From positions 62,001 through 126,000 of the forward strand of contig NZ_RQRS01000010.1 in the NCBI RefSeq assembly GCF_004335085.1: a DNA stretch of 64,000 nt. Reading direction: 5' to 3'. Shown in pieces: positions 19,455 to 28,629 of this stretch (its first letter is position 1; every line of letters begins with the position of its first letter). The DNA comes from Pedobacter nototheniae. GTDB taxonomy: Bacteria > Bacteroidota > Bacteroidia > Sphingobacteriales > Sphingobacteriaceae. The position numbers and the translations under genes were made by a program. The notes beneath the pieces are model-generated. The model was not told where the DNA came from. It ran no database searches and worked only from the letters and a program-made list of their open reading frames with translations.

Positions 19455-19462
19455 TAACTTTG
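19455..19462 (+). promoter_or_regulatory. -7 promoter box of the histidine decarboxylase gene
   Basis: TAACTTTG fits TAnnTTTG and lies 18 bp before ATG 19481. It contains an in-frame TTG (19460), arguing against that codon as the start. Confidence 0.5.
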
Positions 19463-19480
19463 TTAATCAATAAAACAAAT

Positions 19481-20611
19481 ATGGAAGCCAATAATTTATC
19501 TATAAAAGATCAGGAAATATTACGCGACTTACTTGAAAAAGTTAAGGAGCAAACTAGCCTATTTTTAGGCTATCCAGTTTCTAAAGATTTTAATTATCAG
19601 GATTTAACGGAGTTTTTAAAATATCCAATGAATAATCTTGGAGATCCATTTGTAACCTCTACCTATGGGGTTGGCTCCCGTGATCTTGAAAAAGAAGTAG
19701 TTCAATTTTTTGCAGAATTATTTAGAGCACCCGCGGATAATTGGTGGGGATATGTAACCAACGGCGGCTCTGAAGGGAATTTATATGGTTTATATCTTGC
19801 CAGAGAATTACATCCCAAAGGCATGGTATACTACTCTGAAGCAACACATTACAGCGTTCAAAAAAACCTTCACCTGCTAAATATGCCCAATATTGTAATT
19901 AGAACCCAAGAAAATGGAGAAATTGATTACGAAGATTTGGAACACACCATTAGGATGAATCGCCACATGCCCGTTATAATTATGGCAAACATTGGCACCA
20001 CTATGACAGAGGCTCGTGATGATGTAGCTAAAATTAAAACCATACTTAAAAGATTAGCCATTCAACATTATTATATCCATGCAGATGCTGCCCTATCTGG
20101 TACGTACAGCGCTTTAATTGAGCCCAGACCTGCCTTCGATTTTGAAGATGGTGCAGATAGCATAGCCATTAGCGGACACAAGTTTTTTGGTTCACCGATG
20201 CCTTGTGGGGTAGTTGTAGCAAAAAAATCTAATCGGGATAGAATTGCTAGATCAGTAGCTTATATCGGCAGTGTAGATACAACTATAACAGGCTCTAGAA
20301 ACGGTCACAGTCCTTTGTTTTTGTGGCATACCATTAAAAGACTTGGCTTGGATGGATTAAAACGCAGAGCGATACACAGCCTTAAAATTGCAGAATATAC
20401 GGAAACAAAGCTTAAAGAAATGGGAATTGCCGCCTGGCGCAATCCAAATGCAATTACAGTTAATTTCCCAACGCCCTCGACAACAATTTGTAAAAAATGG
20501 CAACTTGCAGCGGAGAATGGGAGTTCGCACATTATTTGCATGCCAAATGTAACCAAAAAGCATATCGATCTATTCGTTCATGATTTGGAAGCTACTACTG
20601 TTGTTGCTTAG
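19481..20611 (+). CDS. hdc: PLP-dependent histidine decarboxylase
   Basis: A 376-residue group II decarboxylase closely resembling the PLP-type histidine decarboxylases of Gram-negative bacteria, which form histamine. Shared blocks are FLGYPVSKDFNYQDL, WGYVTNGGSEGNLYGLYLAREL, YYSEATHYSVQKNLHLL, IIMANIGTTMTEARDD, YYIHADAALSGTY, SISGHKFFGSPMPCGVVVAKK-like sequence with Schiff-base Lys234, and ITGSRNGHSPLFLWHTIK. I chose ATG 19481 over a TTG 21 bp upstream because the TTG lies in a promoter box. Related serine decarboxylases also exist in this group, so the substrate should be tested. No histidine/histamine antiporter lies beside it, so an acid-resistance role is not indicated by context. Confidence 0.88.
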   Translation: MEANNLSIKDQEILRDLLEKVKEQTSLFLGYPVSKDFNYQDLTEFLKYPMNNLGDPFVTSTYGVGSRDLEKEVVQFFAELFRAPADNWWGYVTNGGSEGNLYGLYLARELHPKGMVYYSEATHYSVQKNLHLLNMPNIVIRTQENGEIDYEDLEHTIRMNRHMPVIIMANIGTTMTEARDDVAKIKTILKRLAIQHYYIHADAALSGTYSALIEPRPAFDFEDGADSIAISGHKFFGSPMPCGVVVAKKSNRDRIARSVAYIGSVDTTITGSRNGHSPLFLWHTIKRLGLDGLKRRAIHSLKIAEYTETKLKEMGIAAWRNPNAITVNFPTPSTTICKKWQLAAENGSSHIICMPNVTKKHIDLFVHDLEATTVVA

Positions 20612-20693
20612 GTTATTGAATTTAAAACTTTTAAATGACCTTAATGTTTTATAGCAATCATAACTTTAAGTAAATCATTTAAAATAATTTAGC

Positions 20694-21290
20694 ATGAAAA
20701 TAGTTATTGTTGGCGCAACAGGCACACTTGGTAAAAAAGTATCTGATGCTTTTGCTCAAAAACATGAAGTTATTCGGGTTGGCAATACACGCGGAGACGT
20801 ACAGGTAGATATTAAAAACGATGCATCCATTAAAGCAATGTTTGAAAAAATTGGCCCGTTCGATGCCTTAATCAGCACATCTGGTAGTGGTCCTTTTGCA
20901 ACCATAAAAGAAATGACTGGCGAACAATTAAAAACCGGACTTTTAGATAAATTACTCGGTCAAATAAACTTAGTTTTAATAGGCCAGCACTACATTAATA
21001 AAGGAGGTTCATTTAGTTTAACTTCTGGCATATTGGCCGACCATCCTATTGCAGCTGGCGCAGCTTTGAGCACCATAAACGGCGGATTAAATTCTTTTGT
21101 TTATGCCGCATCAGCAGAACTTGAAAATGGTGTTCGCATTAATGCCATTAGTCCAAACGTGGTTGAAGATTCCCCCTCATTCTTTGATTCTTTTCCTGGC
21201 GAAATACCTGTAAGCATGGATAAAGTTGTTAAAGCTTTTGAAAAAAGTGTTTTAGGTATCATTACAGGGCAGGTTATTAAAGTTTATTAA
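20694..21290 (+). CDS. Short-chain dehydrogenase/reductase, compact form
   Basis: A 198-residue SDR with the cofactor loop VGATGTLGKKV at the N-terminus, an Arg/Gly segment after beta-2 (RVGNTRGDVQVD) suggesting NADP(H), the NAG-like position replaced by STSGSG, and a catalytic-type region with SFSLTSGIL followed by INGGLNSFVYAASAEL. The canonical YxxxK is not obvious: the expected Tyr is replaced (SFVYAASAEL lacks a Lys four residues later). Members of this short subgroup are uncharacterised. It stands alone between hdc and an acetyltransferase gene. Confidence 0.85.
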   Translation: MKIVIVGATGTLGKKVSDAFAQKHEVIRVGNTRGDVQVDIKNDASIKAMFEKIGPFDALISTSGSGPFATIKEMTGEQLKTGLLDKLLGQINLVLIGQHYINKGGSFSLTSGILADHPIAAGAALSTINGGLNSFVYAASAELENGVRINAISPNVVEDSPSFFDSFPGEIPVSMDKVVKAFEKSVLGIITGQVIKVY

Positions 21291-21355
21291 TTTCACAATC
21301 AAGAAAATTTATAACGGTAATTTGTATTTTAGAATACAGATTACCGATTAATAAA

Positions 21356-21862
21356 ATGATAGAAAGTCAACGCCTCGTCCTGCAGCCTCTTACGCACAAT
21401 CAACTTTTAAAATTTATTAAAGATGATCATTCATTAGAAAAAGAGCTGAAGCTTAAGCCCTCTGTTAAAAATATTTCCCGCCAGCTCCAAAAGGATTTAA
21501 AGGAAACCGTTTTACCTAATATTAACGATAGGGATAAAAATTATTTATACGATACACTTTGGATTATTATTTCTAAAAAAGAAAAAGCCATTGTAGGCGA
21601 TATTTCCTTTGTAGGTAAACCAGATCAGGATGGAGAGATACAAATTGGTTATGGAACTTATAAAGCTTTTAGAGGAAGAGGATTTATGACCGAGGCTGTG
21701 GGAAGAATTATAGAATGGGCAAAGCAGCAAACTGAGGTAAAATCTATTTTCGCAGCAACTACAAAGGTTAATATAGCTTCTTATTCCATCCTGGAAAAGA
21801 ATCACTTTATATGTATTGGTGAGGTTGATGATATGTTAAGCTGGCAAATTTTATTGAAATAA
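21356..21862 (+). CDS. GNAT-family N-acetyltransferase (RimJ/RimL-like)
   Basis: A 168-residue acetyltransferase with the N-terminal SQRLVLQPLTHNQLLKFI block typical of the RimJ/RimL group, the beta-4 strand IVGDISFVGKPDQDGEIQIGYGT and the acetyl-CoA loop YKAFRGRGFMTEAVGRIIEWA (R-G-x-G-F). The C-terminal block VKSIFAATTKVNIASYSILEKNHF completes the fold. Substrate may be a protein N-terminus or a small amine; nothing in the context decides. It converges with the next acetyltransferase gene with only three bases between stops. Confidence 0.9.
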   Translation: MIESQRLVLQPLTHNQLLKFIKDDHSLEKELKLKPSVKNISRQLQKDLKETVLPNINDRDKNYLYDTLWIIISKKEKAIVGDISFVGKPDQDGEIQIGYGTYKAFRGRGFMTEAVGRIIEWAKQQTEVKSIFAATTKVNIASYSILEKNHFICIGEVDDMLSWQILLK

Positions 21863-21865
21863 AAC

Positions 21866-22381
21866 CTAAAGTTTGATTTCGAAAAGATTTAAGCTAATCC
21901 CTTCATAGTGTTTTGGTAAACCTTCAGATTCTGTTAAAACTACCATACCTGCAAAATCAAAACCACAGCCAGTGTAGTATTCCAAAAGTTTATCATTATC
22001 TGCCCAAGTATCCATTCGGATAAATTTGAGGTGATTTTCTGATGAATATTTTTTAGCCCAATCAATAATTCGTTTTACAAATGAATATCCCCTAAAATTT
22101 GGATGGGTTACAATACGGTGGATATAAATAGAATCGTGATCTCTTTCTTTCCAGATTAGCTCATCGTTAAAGGTAACGGCAAAAATAGCTGCAATCTGTC
22201 CATCAACTAATATTTTGTACTGCCTGTTCTCTGCAATTTCTGTGGTAACTAAATCCCGACTGAAGCCTTGCCAATGTTTATTAAAAACCTTTTTTTGATG
22301 GGCAATAGCCATATCATAAAATTCGAAAATAACTTCAATATCTTTCGCCTCACTATTTAAAACCACAACTTCATTTTGCAT
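21866..22381 (-). CDS. GNAT-family N-acetyltransferase
   Basis: A 171-residue GNAT enzyme. The core has QIAAIFAVTFNDELIW, the strand IYIHRIVTHPNFRGYSFVKRIIDWAKKY with the CoA pyrophosphate loop (HPNFRGYSF, a relaxed R-G-x-G-x), and the C-terminal LKFIRMDTWADNDKLLEYYTGCGFDFAG block seen in single-domain acetyltransferases. Substrate unknown. It is separated from the convergent acetyltransferase by three bases and from der by a terminator hairpin, so it is transcribed alone. Confidence 0.9.
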   Translation of the reverse strand: MQNEVVVLNSEAKDIEVIFEFYDMAIAHQKKVFNKHWQGFSRDLVTTEIAENRQYKILVDGQIAAIFAVTFNDELIWKERDHDSIYIHRIVTHPNFRGYSFVKRIIDWAKKYSSENHLKFIRMDTWADNDKLLEYYTGCGFDFAGMVVLTESEGLPKHYEGISLNLFEIKL

Positions 22382-22480
22382 GCCGCAAAGTTAATTATGT
22401 TTTTAATTTAGAGAAGATTCTATGCAAAAGAAACTGACGCTTCAAAATTATTTGCCCCAACAAAGTAATTTGCCTATAAA

Positions 22481-22526
22481 CGCAAAAAGCAGGACTGATT
22501 TTCCAAAATGGAATACCAGTCCTGCT
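22481..22526 (-). terminator. Rho-independent terminator of der
   Basis: AGCAGGACTG (22488-22497) pairs with CAGTCCTGCT (22517-22526), with an inner TTCCA/TGGAA stem. On the minus strand a T run (22484-22488) follows. It is 25 bp beyond the der stop. Confidence 0.88.
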
Positions 22527-22550
22527 TATTTAGTAATTTAGAAAATCACT

Positions 22551-23852
22551 CTATTTCTGTCTGAAGAAAATTTGAATCGGTGAACCTGAAAAATCAAAGT
22601 TTTCTCTTAGTTTATTTTCAATAAAGCGTTTGTATGGATCTTTAATATATTGTGGCAAATTGCAGAAAAATGCAAACATTGGTGAGGTAGCATTAATTTG
22701 AGTGATATACTTAATTTTAATGTGCTTACCTTTTAATGCTGGCGGTGGAAATTTCTCAATTAATGGCAGCATTACATCATTTAATTTAGATGTAGGTATT
22801 TTCTTACTACGGTTTTTATAAACATCAAGTGCAACTTCAATTGCCTTGAAAATACGTTGCTTGTTTAACACTGAGGTAAATACAATTGGCACATCAGTAA
22901 AAGGACGAATACGTTCGTGAATTTCCTCTTCGAATGCTTTCATGGTTTGGGTATTCTTTTCGATCAAATCCCATTTGTTTACCAAAATAACGATACCTTT
23001 TTTATTCTTTTCTGCTAAGTGAAAAATGTTAATATCCTGACTTTCGATACCTTCTTGCGCATCAATCATTAAAACGACTACATCAGCCTCTTCCAAAGCT
23101 TTAATGGTACGCATTACTGAATAGAATTCAAGATTTTCTTTAACCTTTGTTTTTTTACGTAATCCAGCTGTATCAATCAACATAAATTCGTGACCGAACT
23201 GGTTGTAATGTATTTTAATGGAATCGCGGGTTGTACCTGCATTAGCCGTAACGATATTACGTTCTTTACCAATTAAAGCATTTACTAATGAAGATTTACC
23301 CACATTTGGGCGACCAGCAATCGTAATTTTAGGTAAAGCATTTTCTTCCTCAGGAATATCTTCGAAATGTTTAATTACTTCATCCAATAATTCACCAGTT
23401 CCAGAACCTGTCATTGATGATAGAGGAAAAACTTCCCCTAAACCAAAACCATAAAAAGTGCTGATTTCGCTATGCAAAGCAGTATTATCTACTTTATTTG
23501 CAGTTACAAAAACTGGCTTGTTGCTACGACGAAGTACTTGAGCAATATCATCATCTAAATCGGTGATGCCTGTTGTTACATCAACCATAAAGATTAATAC
23601 ACTTGCTTCTTCAATCGCAATCATTACTTGCTCGCGAATAGCAGCTTCATAAACATCTTCAGAATTTGCTACGTAACCACCAGTATCAATTACTGTAAAT
23701 TGTCTGTCTGTCCATTCACCAACACCATAATGCCTATCGCGGGTTACTCCGCTCATATCATCTACAATAGCTTTACGGCTTTCGGTTAATCTGTTAAAAA
23801 GGGTCGATTTGCCGACATTCGGCCTGCCTACAATGGCGATAATATTACTCAT
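22551..23852 (-). CDS. der: Ribosome biogenesis GTPase Der (EngA)
   Basis: A 433-residue tandem GTPase needed for 50S subunit maturation. Two G domains each start with GRPNVGKS (near residues 8 and 180) and carry their own DTGG/DTAG switch II and NKVD/NKWD base-specificity motifs; the C-terminal KH-like domain includes [16 protein letters not shown]. Length and layout are standard. It is preceded on the minus strand by era (116-bp gap), and the two may be co-transcribed. It ends at a strong terminator. Confidence 0.98.
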   Translation of the reverse strand: MSNIIAIVGRPNVGKSTLFNRLTESRKAIVDDMSGVTRDRHYGVGEWTDRQFTVIDTGGYVANSEDVYEAAIREQVMIAIEEASVLIFMVDVTTGITDLDDDIAQVLRRSNKPVFVTANKVDNTALHSEISTFYGFGLGEVFPLSSMTGSGTGELLDEVIKHFEDIPEEENALPKITIAGRPNVGKSSLVNALIGKERNIVTANAGTTRDSIKIHYNQFGHEFMLIDTAGLRKKTKVKENLEFYSVMRTIKALEEADVVVLMIDAQEGIESQDINIFHLAEKNKKGIVILVNKWDLIEKNTQTMKAFEEEIHERIRPFTDVPIVFTSVLNKQRIFKAIEVALDVYKNRSKKIPTSKLNDVMLPLIEKFPPPALKGKHIKIKYITQINATSPMFAFFCNLPQYIKDPYKRFIENKLRENFDFSGSPIQIFFRQK

Positions 23853-23968
23853 GGGTTGGTATTATTGGAACGTTGCTGTGTTGAAACGTTATACTGTGTG
23901 TATTAATTAATTTTTAAATAATGAAGGCACCGTTGTAGCCGTTCATCTGTTTTTTTGCAAATTTACGC

Positions 23969-24871
23969 TTAATTATCGTAACCAAAGCTTTTTAAGTAAT
24001 TCTTCTTGCTTCTCCAATCAGGAATTACCTTAACAAACATCTCCAGAAACACTTTATTACCTAAAAACTTTTCAATTTCCAGTCTCGCTTCTGTACCTAC
24101 TTTTTTAAGCATTTTACCTGCAGTTCCAATTAGGATATTTTTTTGAGAATCGCGTTCTACTACAATTTCAGCAGTAATTCTAATCATTAAATCGCCTGGT
24201 TTTCCTGACCGAAGTTCTTCTTCTTTAAAGCTTTTTACAATTACTTCTGTACTGTATGGGATTTCCTTCTGATAATTTAAAAATATTTTTTCGCGGATAA
24301 TTTCAGAAACAAAGAAACGTTCAGAACGATCTGTATAATCTTCTTTATCATAATACGGTGGATGCTCTGGCAACATGCTTAAAACTTTATCAAGCAAGCC
24401 ATCAACATTATGTTTATGCAATGCAGATATTGCATAAATAGCAACAGGATTTAATTTCTCCTGCCAATAAGCAATCTTTTCATCTACCTGCTCTTGTAAT
24501 GCTTTATCAATTTTATTAATCAGTACAATTGTTGGAATATCACGATTTAATAATTTTTCTAAAACATCTTCTTCATCGTGTTGCTCATTAATATCTGTTA
24601 CAAATAAAAGTACATCAGCATCTGTTAAAGATCCGTTAACAAAGCTCATCATACTCTCTTGCAAACTGTATTTTGGCTTAATTATACCGGGTGTATCAGA
24701 AAAAACAATCTGATAATCTTCTTCATTTACTATTCCTAAAATCCGGTGTCTTGTGGTTTGGGCTTTAGGCGTTATTATGCTAAGCCGCTCTCCTACAAGC
24801 ACATTCATGAGGGTAGATTTACCAACATTTGGCTTACCTATTATACTTACAAAACCTGCTTTATGCGCCAT
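23969..24871 (-). CDS. era: GTPase Era
   Basis: A 300-residue Era, a 16S rRNA-binding GTPase for 30S assembly. It shows G1 GKPNVGKST, G3 DTPGI, G4 NKID, and a C-terminal KH domain with IGTAGKMLKKVGTEARLEIEKFLGNKVFLEMFVKV. I chose ATG 24871 (MAHKAGFVSIIG), which matches family starts; an in-frame ATG at 24904 would add 11 residues overlapping the -33 region of the divergent tRNA promoter. The tRNA-fMet/tRNA-Glu cassette starts about 110 bp away on the other strand. Confidence 0.97.
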   Translation of the reverse strand: MAHKAGFVSIIGKPNVGKSTLMNVLVGERLSIITPKAQTTRHRILGIVNEEDYQIVFSDTPGIIKPKYSLQESMMSFVNGSLTDADVLLFVTDINEQHDEEDVLEKLLNRDIPTIVLINKIDKALQEQVDEKIAYWQEKLNPVAIYAISALHKHNVDGLLDKVLSMLPEHPPYYDKEDYTDRSERFFVSEIIREKIFLNYQKEIPYSTEVIVKSFKEEELRSGKPGDLMIRITAEIVVERDSQKNILIGTAGKMLKKVGTEARLEIEKFLGNKVFLEMFVKVIPDWRSKKNYLKSFGYDN

Positions 24872-24892
24872 TAAAATATTTTTTAAAAAAAA

Positions 24893-24924
24893 TTTGCAGT
24901 ACAAAGAAACGAATTATATCTTTG
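24893..24924 (+). promoter_or_regulatory. Promoter of the first tRNA-fMet/tRNA-Glu cassette
   Basis: TTTG at 24893-24896 and TATCTTTG at 24917-24924 are separated by 20 bp, a full match to the Bacteroidota promoter (TTTG-N19-21-TAnnTTTG). It precedes the tRNA-fMet by 60 bp. Confidence 0.75.
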
Positions 24925-24984
24925 CATTCCAATTCGGAAACACTGTTAAGGATTTAACATTAAGGTAAAACGAGTTGTATAGAG

Positions 24985-25060
<76 letters not shown>

Positions 25061-25089
25061 AAATGAGTTGAAAGACACTCTAATTTAAT

Positions 25090-25161
25090 GGCCCGTTCGT
25101 CTAGGGGTGAGGACGCCAGATTTTCATTCTGGAAACAGGGGTTCGATTCCCCTACGGGCTA
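25090..25161 (+). tRNA. tRNA-Glu (TTC), copy 1
   Basis: A 72-nt tRNA with anticodon TTC in the loop TTTTCAT, T loop GTTCGATTC and acceptor stem GGCCCGT/ACGGGCT (G1-T72 wobble). CCA is not encoded (the genome reads CATTT after the discriminator A in this copy). Confidence 0.95.
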
Positions 25162-25171
25162 CATTTATAAT

Positions 25172-25208
25172 AAAAACCACTAACTTGTTGCAAGTTAGTG
25201 GTTTTTTT
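25172..25208 (+). terminator. Rho-independent terminator of the first tRNA cassette
   Basis: ACCACTAACTTG and CAAGTTAGTGGT form a perfect 12-bp stem with a TTG loop, preceded by an A tract and followed by TTTTTTT. It starts 10 bp after the tRNA-Glu and differs from the terminator of the second cassette. Confidence 0.93.
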
Positions 25209-25379
25209 GTTTTCAGTGGCACAACAAATATTATCTGATATAAATTACAGGGTGATTCACACCTAATCTGCTTTCACTCCGAACAACTATACAATTCGGA
25301 TCCAAATCCATTTTCCTACAACCTCTTCGCTTTAATCCACCCTACTACCGGATTTATCTCTAATTCAGTTTTTTTTGAA

Positions 25380-25533
25380 AAGTTACCTCCGCAAGCTAAT
25401 CGGAAAATCAGAACAGCCAATTTGCACCGAAACAGATAGTCAATTTAAAGCAAAATTCGGATTAAAGTTTAAACGAGGAATGGGTGGTCAATTTTGCCGA
25501 AATACCCACACTACTTTTCGGATAATGCCCACT
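25380..25533. mobile_element. Possible relic of an IS21-type element end
   Basis: The gap of ~325 bp between the tRNA terminator and the next stop has no gene. Its right part carries degenerate repeats of the form GGTGGTCAATTTTGCCG, with a nearby CAGATAGTCAATTT and an inverted TTTTCGGATAATGCCCAC. TGACCACCC-type multiple terminal repeats are typical of Bacteroidota IS21 (istA/istB) elements. No transposase is present. This rests on resemblance from memory, so the call is tentative. Confidence 0.3.
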
Positions 25534-26460
25534 TTATAACTTTCTCTTATTTATTTTACTTTTAAGCATTTGAACATCTTGCTTCAGTATTGCATTTTCT
25601 TTCTTCATTTCAATCATGTAAAGAGTGATTTCTTCAACTTTTTGCAATAAGCGTTTATTCATTTCACCCAGTTCTAATCCATTGAGCTCAACTTCTTTTG
25701 CGGACGGCATGCCAGGTAGGTACCCCTTTTCTTTAATGTACTGCTCTGTTTCTTCCAAGCTTGGTAAAGAATAATTTTTTTTAAAAACATAATCAGGCCA
25801 TCCCGAAATTTCTACCTTAACTTCATGTGCACGTATTTTTCCATTCACTGAAAGTTTTTCCTTGGGTACTGTTGTACCTATTCCTACATCGCCAGAAATA
25901 CTAACCACTGCCGCATCGTAAACTTCTGTCTGATTAGGAACAAAGTTTTCTATATTGCTAAGTACATCCTGGTTTACTGGCTGCCCAGCAAATTCATAAG
26001 CTACAGCAAGCATATTTTCTCCTGTAGACTGCGTCCATCCAGTAAAATGATAACCAAAATCGTGATAGGAATCTTGGTAAGGCACATCAAGCGCCAGGTA
26101 TTTTTTACCTTTATATATACAGGTCATCAGCTTCCAGGCAACTGCATTATTATATACAGAATTTACACTCCCCGCATTACTATTATACGCCGAAGAAGTA
26201 TTGATTTCTGCGACATTTAATCGATTCCATGATACTGCACTTCCTCGCATAGCGACAATGGTACCTATAGCATGATTATTACCTATAATTGTTCCAGCAT
26301 AAGCTTCGTGAAGCAATATTAAGCACCGAGTATAATCACCTTGCGAGTTAAGATTTTGGATTCTGATATTTTTATAAGTGGGCGGTGCAATCGGCGTTAC
26401 CTGACTAAAACCTTTATAATAACACAGAATTAAAGCTAAAAAGATTATTATTTTTTTCAT
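25534..26460 (-). CDS. Secreted protein with tail-fibre-like C-terminal coiled coil
   Basis: A 308-residue exported protein. I chose ATG 26460 because it begins a signal peptide (MKKIIIFLALILCYYKGFSQ); an in-frame ATG at 26574 adds 38 charged residues. The N-terminal ~190 residues (GDYTRCLILLHEAYAGTIIGNNHAIGTI...) resemble the receptor/collar part of phage-tail-fibre-like surface proteins. The C-terminal part VGIGTTVPKEKLSVNGKIRAHEV, SLEETEQYIKEKGYLPGMPSA and a final coiled coil (EEITLYMIEMKKENAILKQDVQMLKSKI) is a module seen repeatedly at the ends of Bacteroidota surface proteins. Function unknown; adhesion is a guess. It lies inside the tRNA-bracketed segment. Confidence 0.8.
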   Translation of the reverse strand: MKKIIIFLALILCYYKGFSQVTPIAPPTYKNIRIQNLNSQGDYTRCLILLHEAYAGTIIGNNHAIGTIVAMRGSAVSWNRLNVAEINTSSAYNSNAGSVNSVYNNAVAWKLMTCIYKGKKYLALDVPYQDSYHDFGYHFTGWTQSTGENMLAVAYEFAGQPVNQDVLSNIENFVPNQTEVYDAAVVSISGDVGIGTTVPKEKLSVNGKIRAHEVKVEISGWPDYVFKKNYSLPSLEETEQYIKEKGYLPGMPSAKEVELNGLELGEMNKRLLQKVEEITLYMIEMKKENAILKQDVQMLKSKINKRKL

Positions 26461-26593
26461 TGTTTGATTGATTATGTTCTTATTTTCTATTTCAAGATTG
26501 AGGAGCCTACGCTCCAATTGTTTAAGATAGGAGGTGTTAATTCTGCTGTTTTTTAAAAGTAAAAACTTATTCATTCGCCCAATTGAATTCGTT

Positions 26594-26689
26594 TTATTCT
26601 ACCTGTTTTACATAGTGCAGAGCCGATAAGTGTTTATGAGCTTTACTGTATTCCTTAAAAGCATAAGTAAGGTAATTTAATATCTTCAT
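26594..26689 (-). CDS. Possible 31-residue small protein
   Basis: A short frame on the minus strand encodes MKILNYLTYAFKEYSKAHKH and then LSALHYVKQVE. The composition (amphipathic, basic, regular heptad-like hydrophobics) looks more protein-like than chance AT-rich sequence, but I have no homologue or ribosome-binding evidence. It sits in the otherwise gene-free stretch upstream of the tail-fibre-like gene. Confidence 0.25.
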   Translation of the reverse strand: MKILNYLTYAFKEYSKAHKHLSALHYVKQVE

Positions 26690-27537
26690 CAAAAACATTA
26701 TCGAACCAAAAAATTATATCTATCCGATTTCATTACCTACATACTTAATCAACTAATTTCAAAGCTTAGCTTACATCTATAGCTGATTTAAGTATCTTTT
26801 TCTAATATTAAAAAGCAAAAGCAATTGATTGAATTACCCTATTTTTTTAGCTTATAAAACCAAAACATAAATGATAGATAATAATAAGGAATGCCTCTAA
26901 AATGAATAAGTTTTAACCGGAGGTGATTTTCTTTCTAAAGAATGGAAGTATAATATTTGCCAGTACAACAAGTTTATTGAGGTTGAGGGCTATCAATTTA
27001 ATTTTCATACCTGAGATCGTTTTTTTATGTTATTCTTAGAAACTTTTTAATTCTTCTTAAAAGATAAAATCGTCATTGTGAACTTGTTTTAAGAAATATC
27101 AATCTATCTTGGATTTCAGACCGATAATTTTAATTAAGACATATTACACAGATCTTTTTCTTTGCTTATCAAGTGATAAACTTATATAACTTTCCTGATA
27201 CAAAAAACAATATCACCAATATGTTGATAAAAAATTATATGGTTATAATTAATATCCTTAATAAAATTGTTCTTCACAACATAAAGTAATCCCTGTCTAT
27301 ACTTTTTAAATTACCGTTATCATCATATTCCTAAATGCTATAAGCAAAATCAATGACGACAGTAAGCTAGTTACTTGTACAACTATTTGTAGACACCATT
27401 AGGCATGGGAATTTTATGGATGGTAAATATTAGATTTCAATAGAAAGTGCGCATCCGAATTTAGCTTATTAACACTGGAATGGTATAAAAATTTATAATT
27501 TTCTACTTCAAATAAACAATATTTTAAAATTGAGGTT
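26690..27537. other. Gene-free AT-rich stretch
   Basis: About 850 bp with no frame I can support on either strand, no repeat of note and no hairpin with a T tract. It is very AT-rich and may be decayed sequence. It separates the tail-fibre-like gene from the sigma factor gene. Confidence 0.6.
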
Positions 27538-27545
27538 TATCTTTG
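27538..27545 (+). promoter_or_regulatory. -7 promoter box of the sigma factor gene
   Basis: TATCTTTG matches TAnnTTTG, 23 bp before ATG 27569. No TTTG at the -33 distance. Confidence 0.45.
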
Positions 27546-27568
27546 AATCAATCCCTTATTAAGATTAA

Positions 27569-28018
27569 ATGCTTAAAACTTCAAACCATACTTTGTCTAA
27601 GCCATTTGGCAAGGTACAGCTGATTTACCAAAAATATGCAGCCATGCTACTTGGCTATATTTATGGCATTGTTCAGGATCGTCAAAAATCCGAAGAATAT
27701 CTTATGAAAATTTTTACAGATTTTTCTACACAACAAAATAAAACTAACCAAATTGATTGTACCTGGCTTGAGTTAAGAGATTTTGCTAAACAGAAGTTAG
27801 CTGGAACATCGAATGAAATTCAAATAAAAACATCAGATAACCATACTGATCAGCACCTAAGTATATTAACAGATAATCAGCGAAGAATTTTCTGTGCGGT
27901 TTATTATCATGGAAAATCAATTTCGTATCTTGCTTCTATATTTAATCAAGACGAAAGTTCGATACGCCAGGAATTAAAATCATCGTTAGATCAAATAAGA
28001 AAAGCCCGTGGAAATTAA
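27569..28018 (+). CDS. ECF-type RNA polymerase sigma factor, short
   Basis: A 149-residue sigma-70-like protein. Residues ~15-55 (KVQLIYQKYAAMLLGYIYGIVQDRQKSEEYLMKIFTDF) align with sigma region 2, and residues ~97-145 (LTDNQRRIFCAVYYHGKSISYLASIFNQDESSIRQELKSSLDQIRK) form the region 4 helix-turn-helix. The -10 recognition part of region 2 is less conserved than in standard ECF factors. The next gene overlaps it by 11 bp and encodes an RskA-like anti-sigma factor, the usual arrangement for a regulated sigma factor. Targets are unknown. Confidence 0.8.
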   Translation: MLKTSNHTLSKPFGKVQLIYQKYAAMLLGYIYGIVQDRQKSEEYLMKIFTDFSTQQNKTNQIDCTWLELRDFAKQKLAGTSNEIQIKTSDNHTDQHLSILTDNQRRIFCAVYYHGKSISYLASIFNQDESSIRQELKSSLDQIRKARGN

Positions 28019-28490
28019 AGCATTAATAGATAGCGGTATATTGGAAACCTATGTTATGGGTATTGCAACCGATGATGAAACTAAAAAAGTTTTAGCCTAT
28101 AAAGAGGTTTATCCAGAGTTTAGAGATGCCCTGGAAAAACTAGAGTTAGATATGGAAATGCTCGCACAAAGCATGGCTATTAATCCCCCGCCAGGAATTT
28201 TAGAGCGCATTGAAAATGAAATCAATGAGATTCAGCTTCACCAACCAAACGCACTTCAAGTTGGCAAGCCCAATTATGAAAAAGGAGATAATAACGACCA
28301 GGAAAAATACATTAATGTAGAATCGTCTTCCAGCCACATGCGTATACATAAAGCATGGAGATGGATTTTTGCTGCTGTTTTTATTTTAGGCAAAATATTC
28401 TTAGCTACAGCGATTTATTTCTATCTGGAAAACAGACAGGCTCAAATTCAGCTAAAGGAGTTAAAGCTAGAATTACAGCAAAAAAGATAA
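28008..28490 (+). CDS. RskA-like anti-sigma factor, truncated after the membrane segment
   Basis: A 160-residue protein starting at GTG 28008, overlapping the sigma gene by 11 bp, which implies coupled translation. The N-terminal ~75 residues (DSGILETYVMGIATDDETKKVLAYKEVYPEFRDALEKLELDME, then PPPGILERIENEI) match the cytoplasmic anti-sigma part of Bacteroidota RskA-type proteins. One membrane helix follows (WRWIFAAVFILGKIFLATAIYFYL), then a short coiled-coil tail ENRQAQIQLKELKLELQQKR. Homologues normally have ~100 further extracytoplasmic residues; here they are missing, so signal sensing must work differently or the protein is a remnant. Confidence 0.75.
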   Translation: MEIKALIDSGILETYVMGIATDDETKKVLAYKEVYPEFRDALEKLELDMEMLAQSMAINPPPGILERIENEINEIQLHQPNALQVGKPNYEKGDNNDQEKYINVESSSSHMRIHKAWRWIFAAVFILGKIFLATAIYFYLENRQAQIQLKELKLELQQKR

Positions 28491-28629
28491 GAATAAAATA
28501 AAAACCTTCTTTTCATTAGTTATAATGAATGCTTTAAAGCCTTCATTATATGTTGTAAATTTTAAGTTTTAAGATCAAAAAATTGATATGAAATAATATT
28601 ATTATTTACCAATAGAGTATTATAATTCA

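Noticed and set aside
25534..26460. Prophage tail-fibre gene
   Set aside because: It has a signal peptide and no phage neighbours; the C-terminal module is common in Bacteroidota surface proteins.
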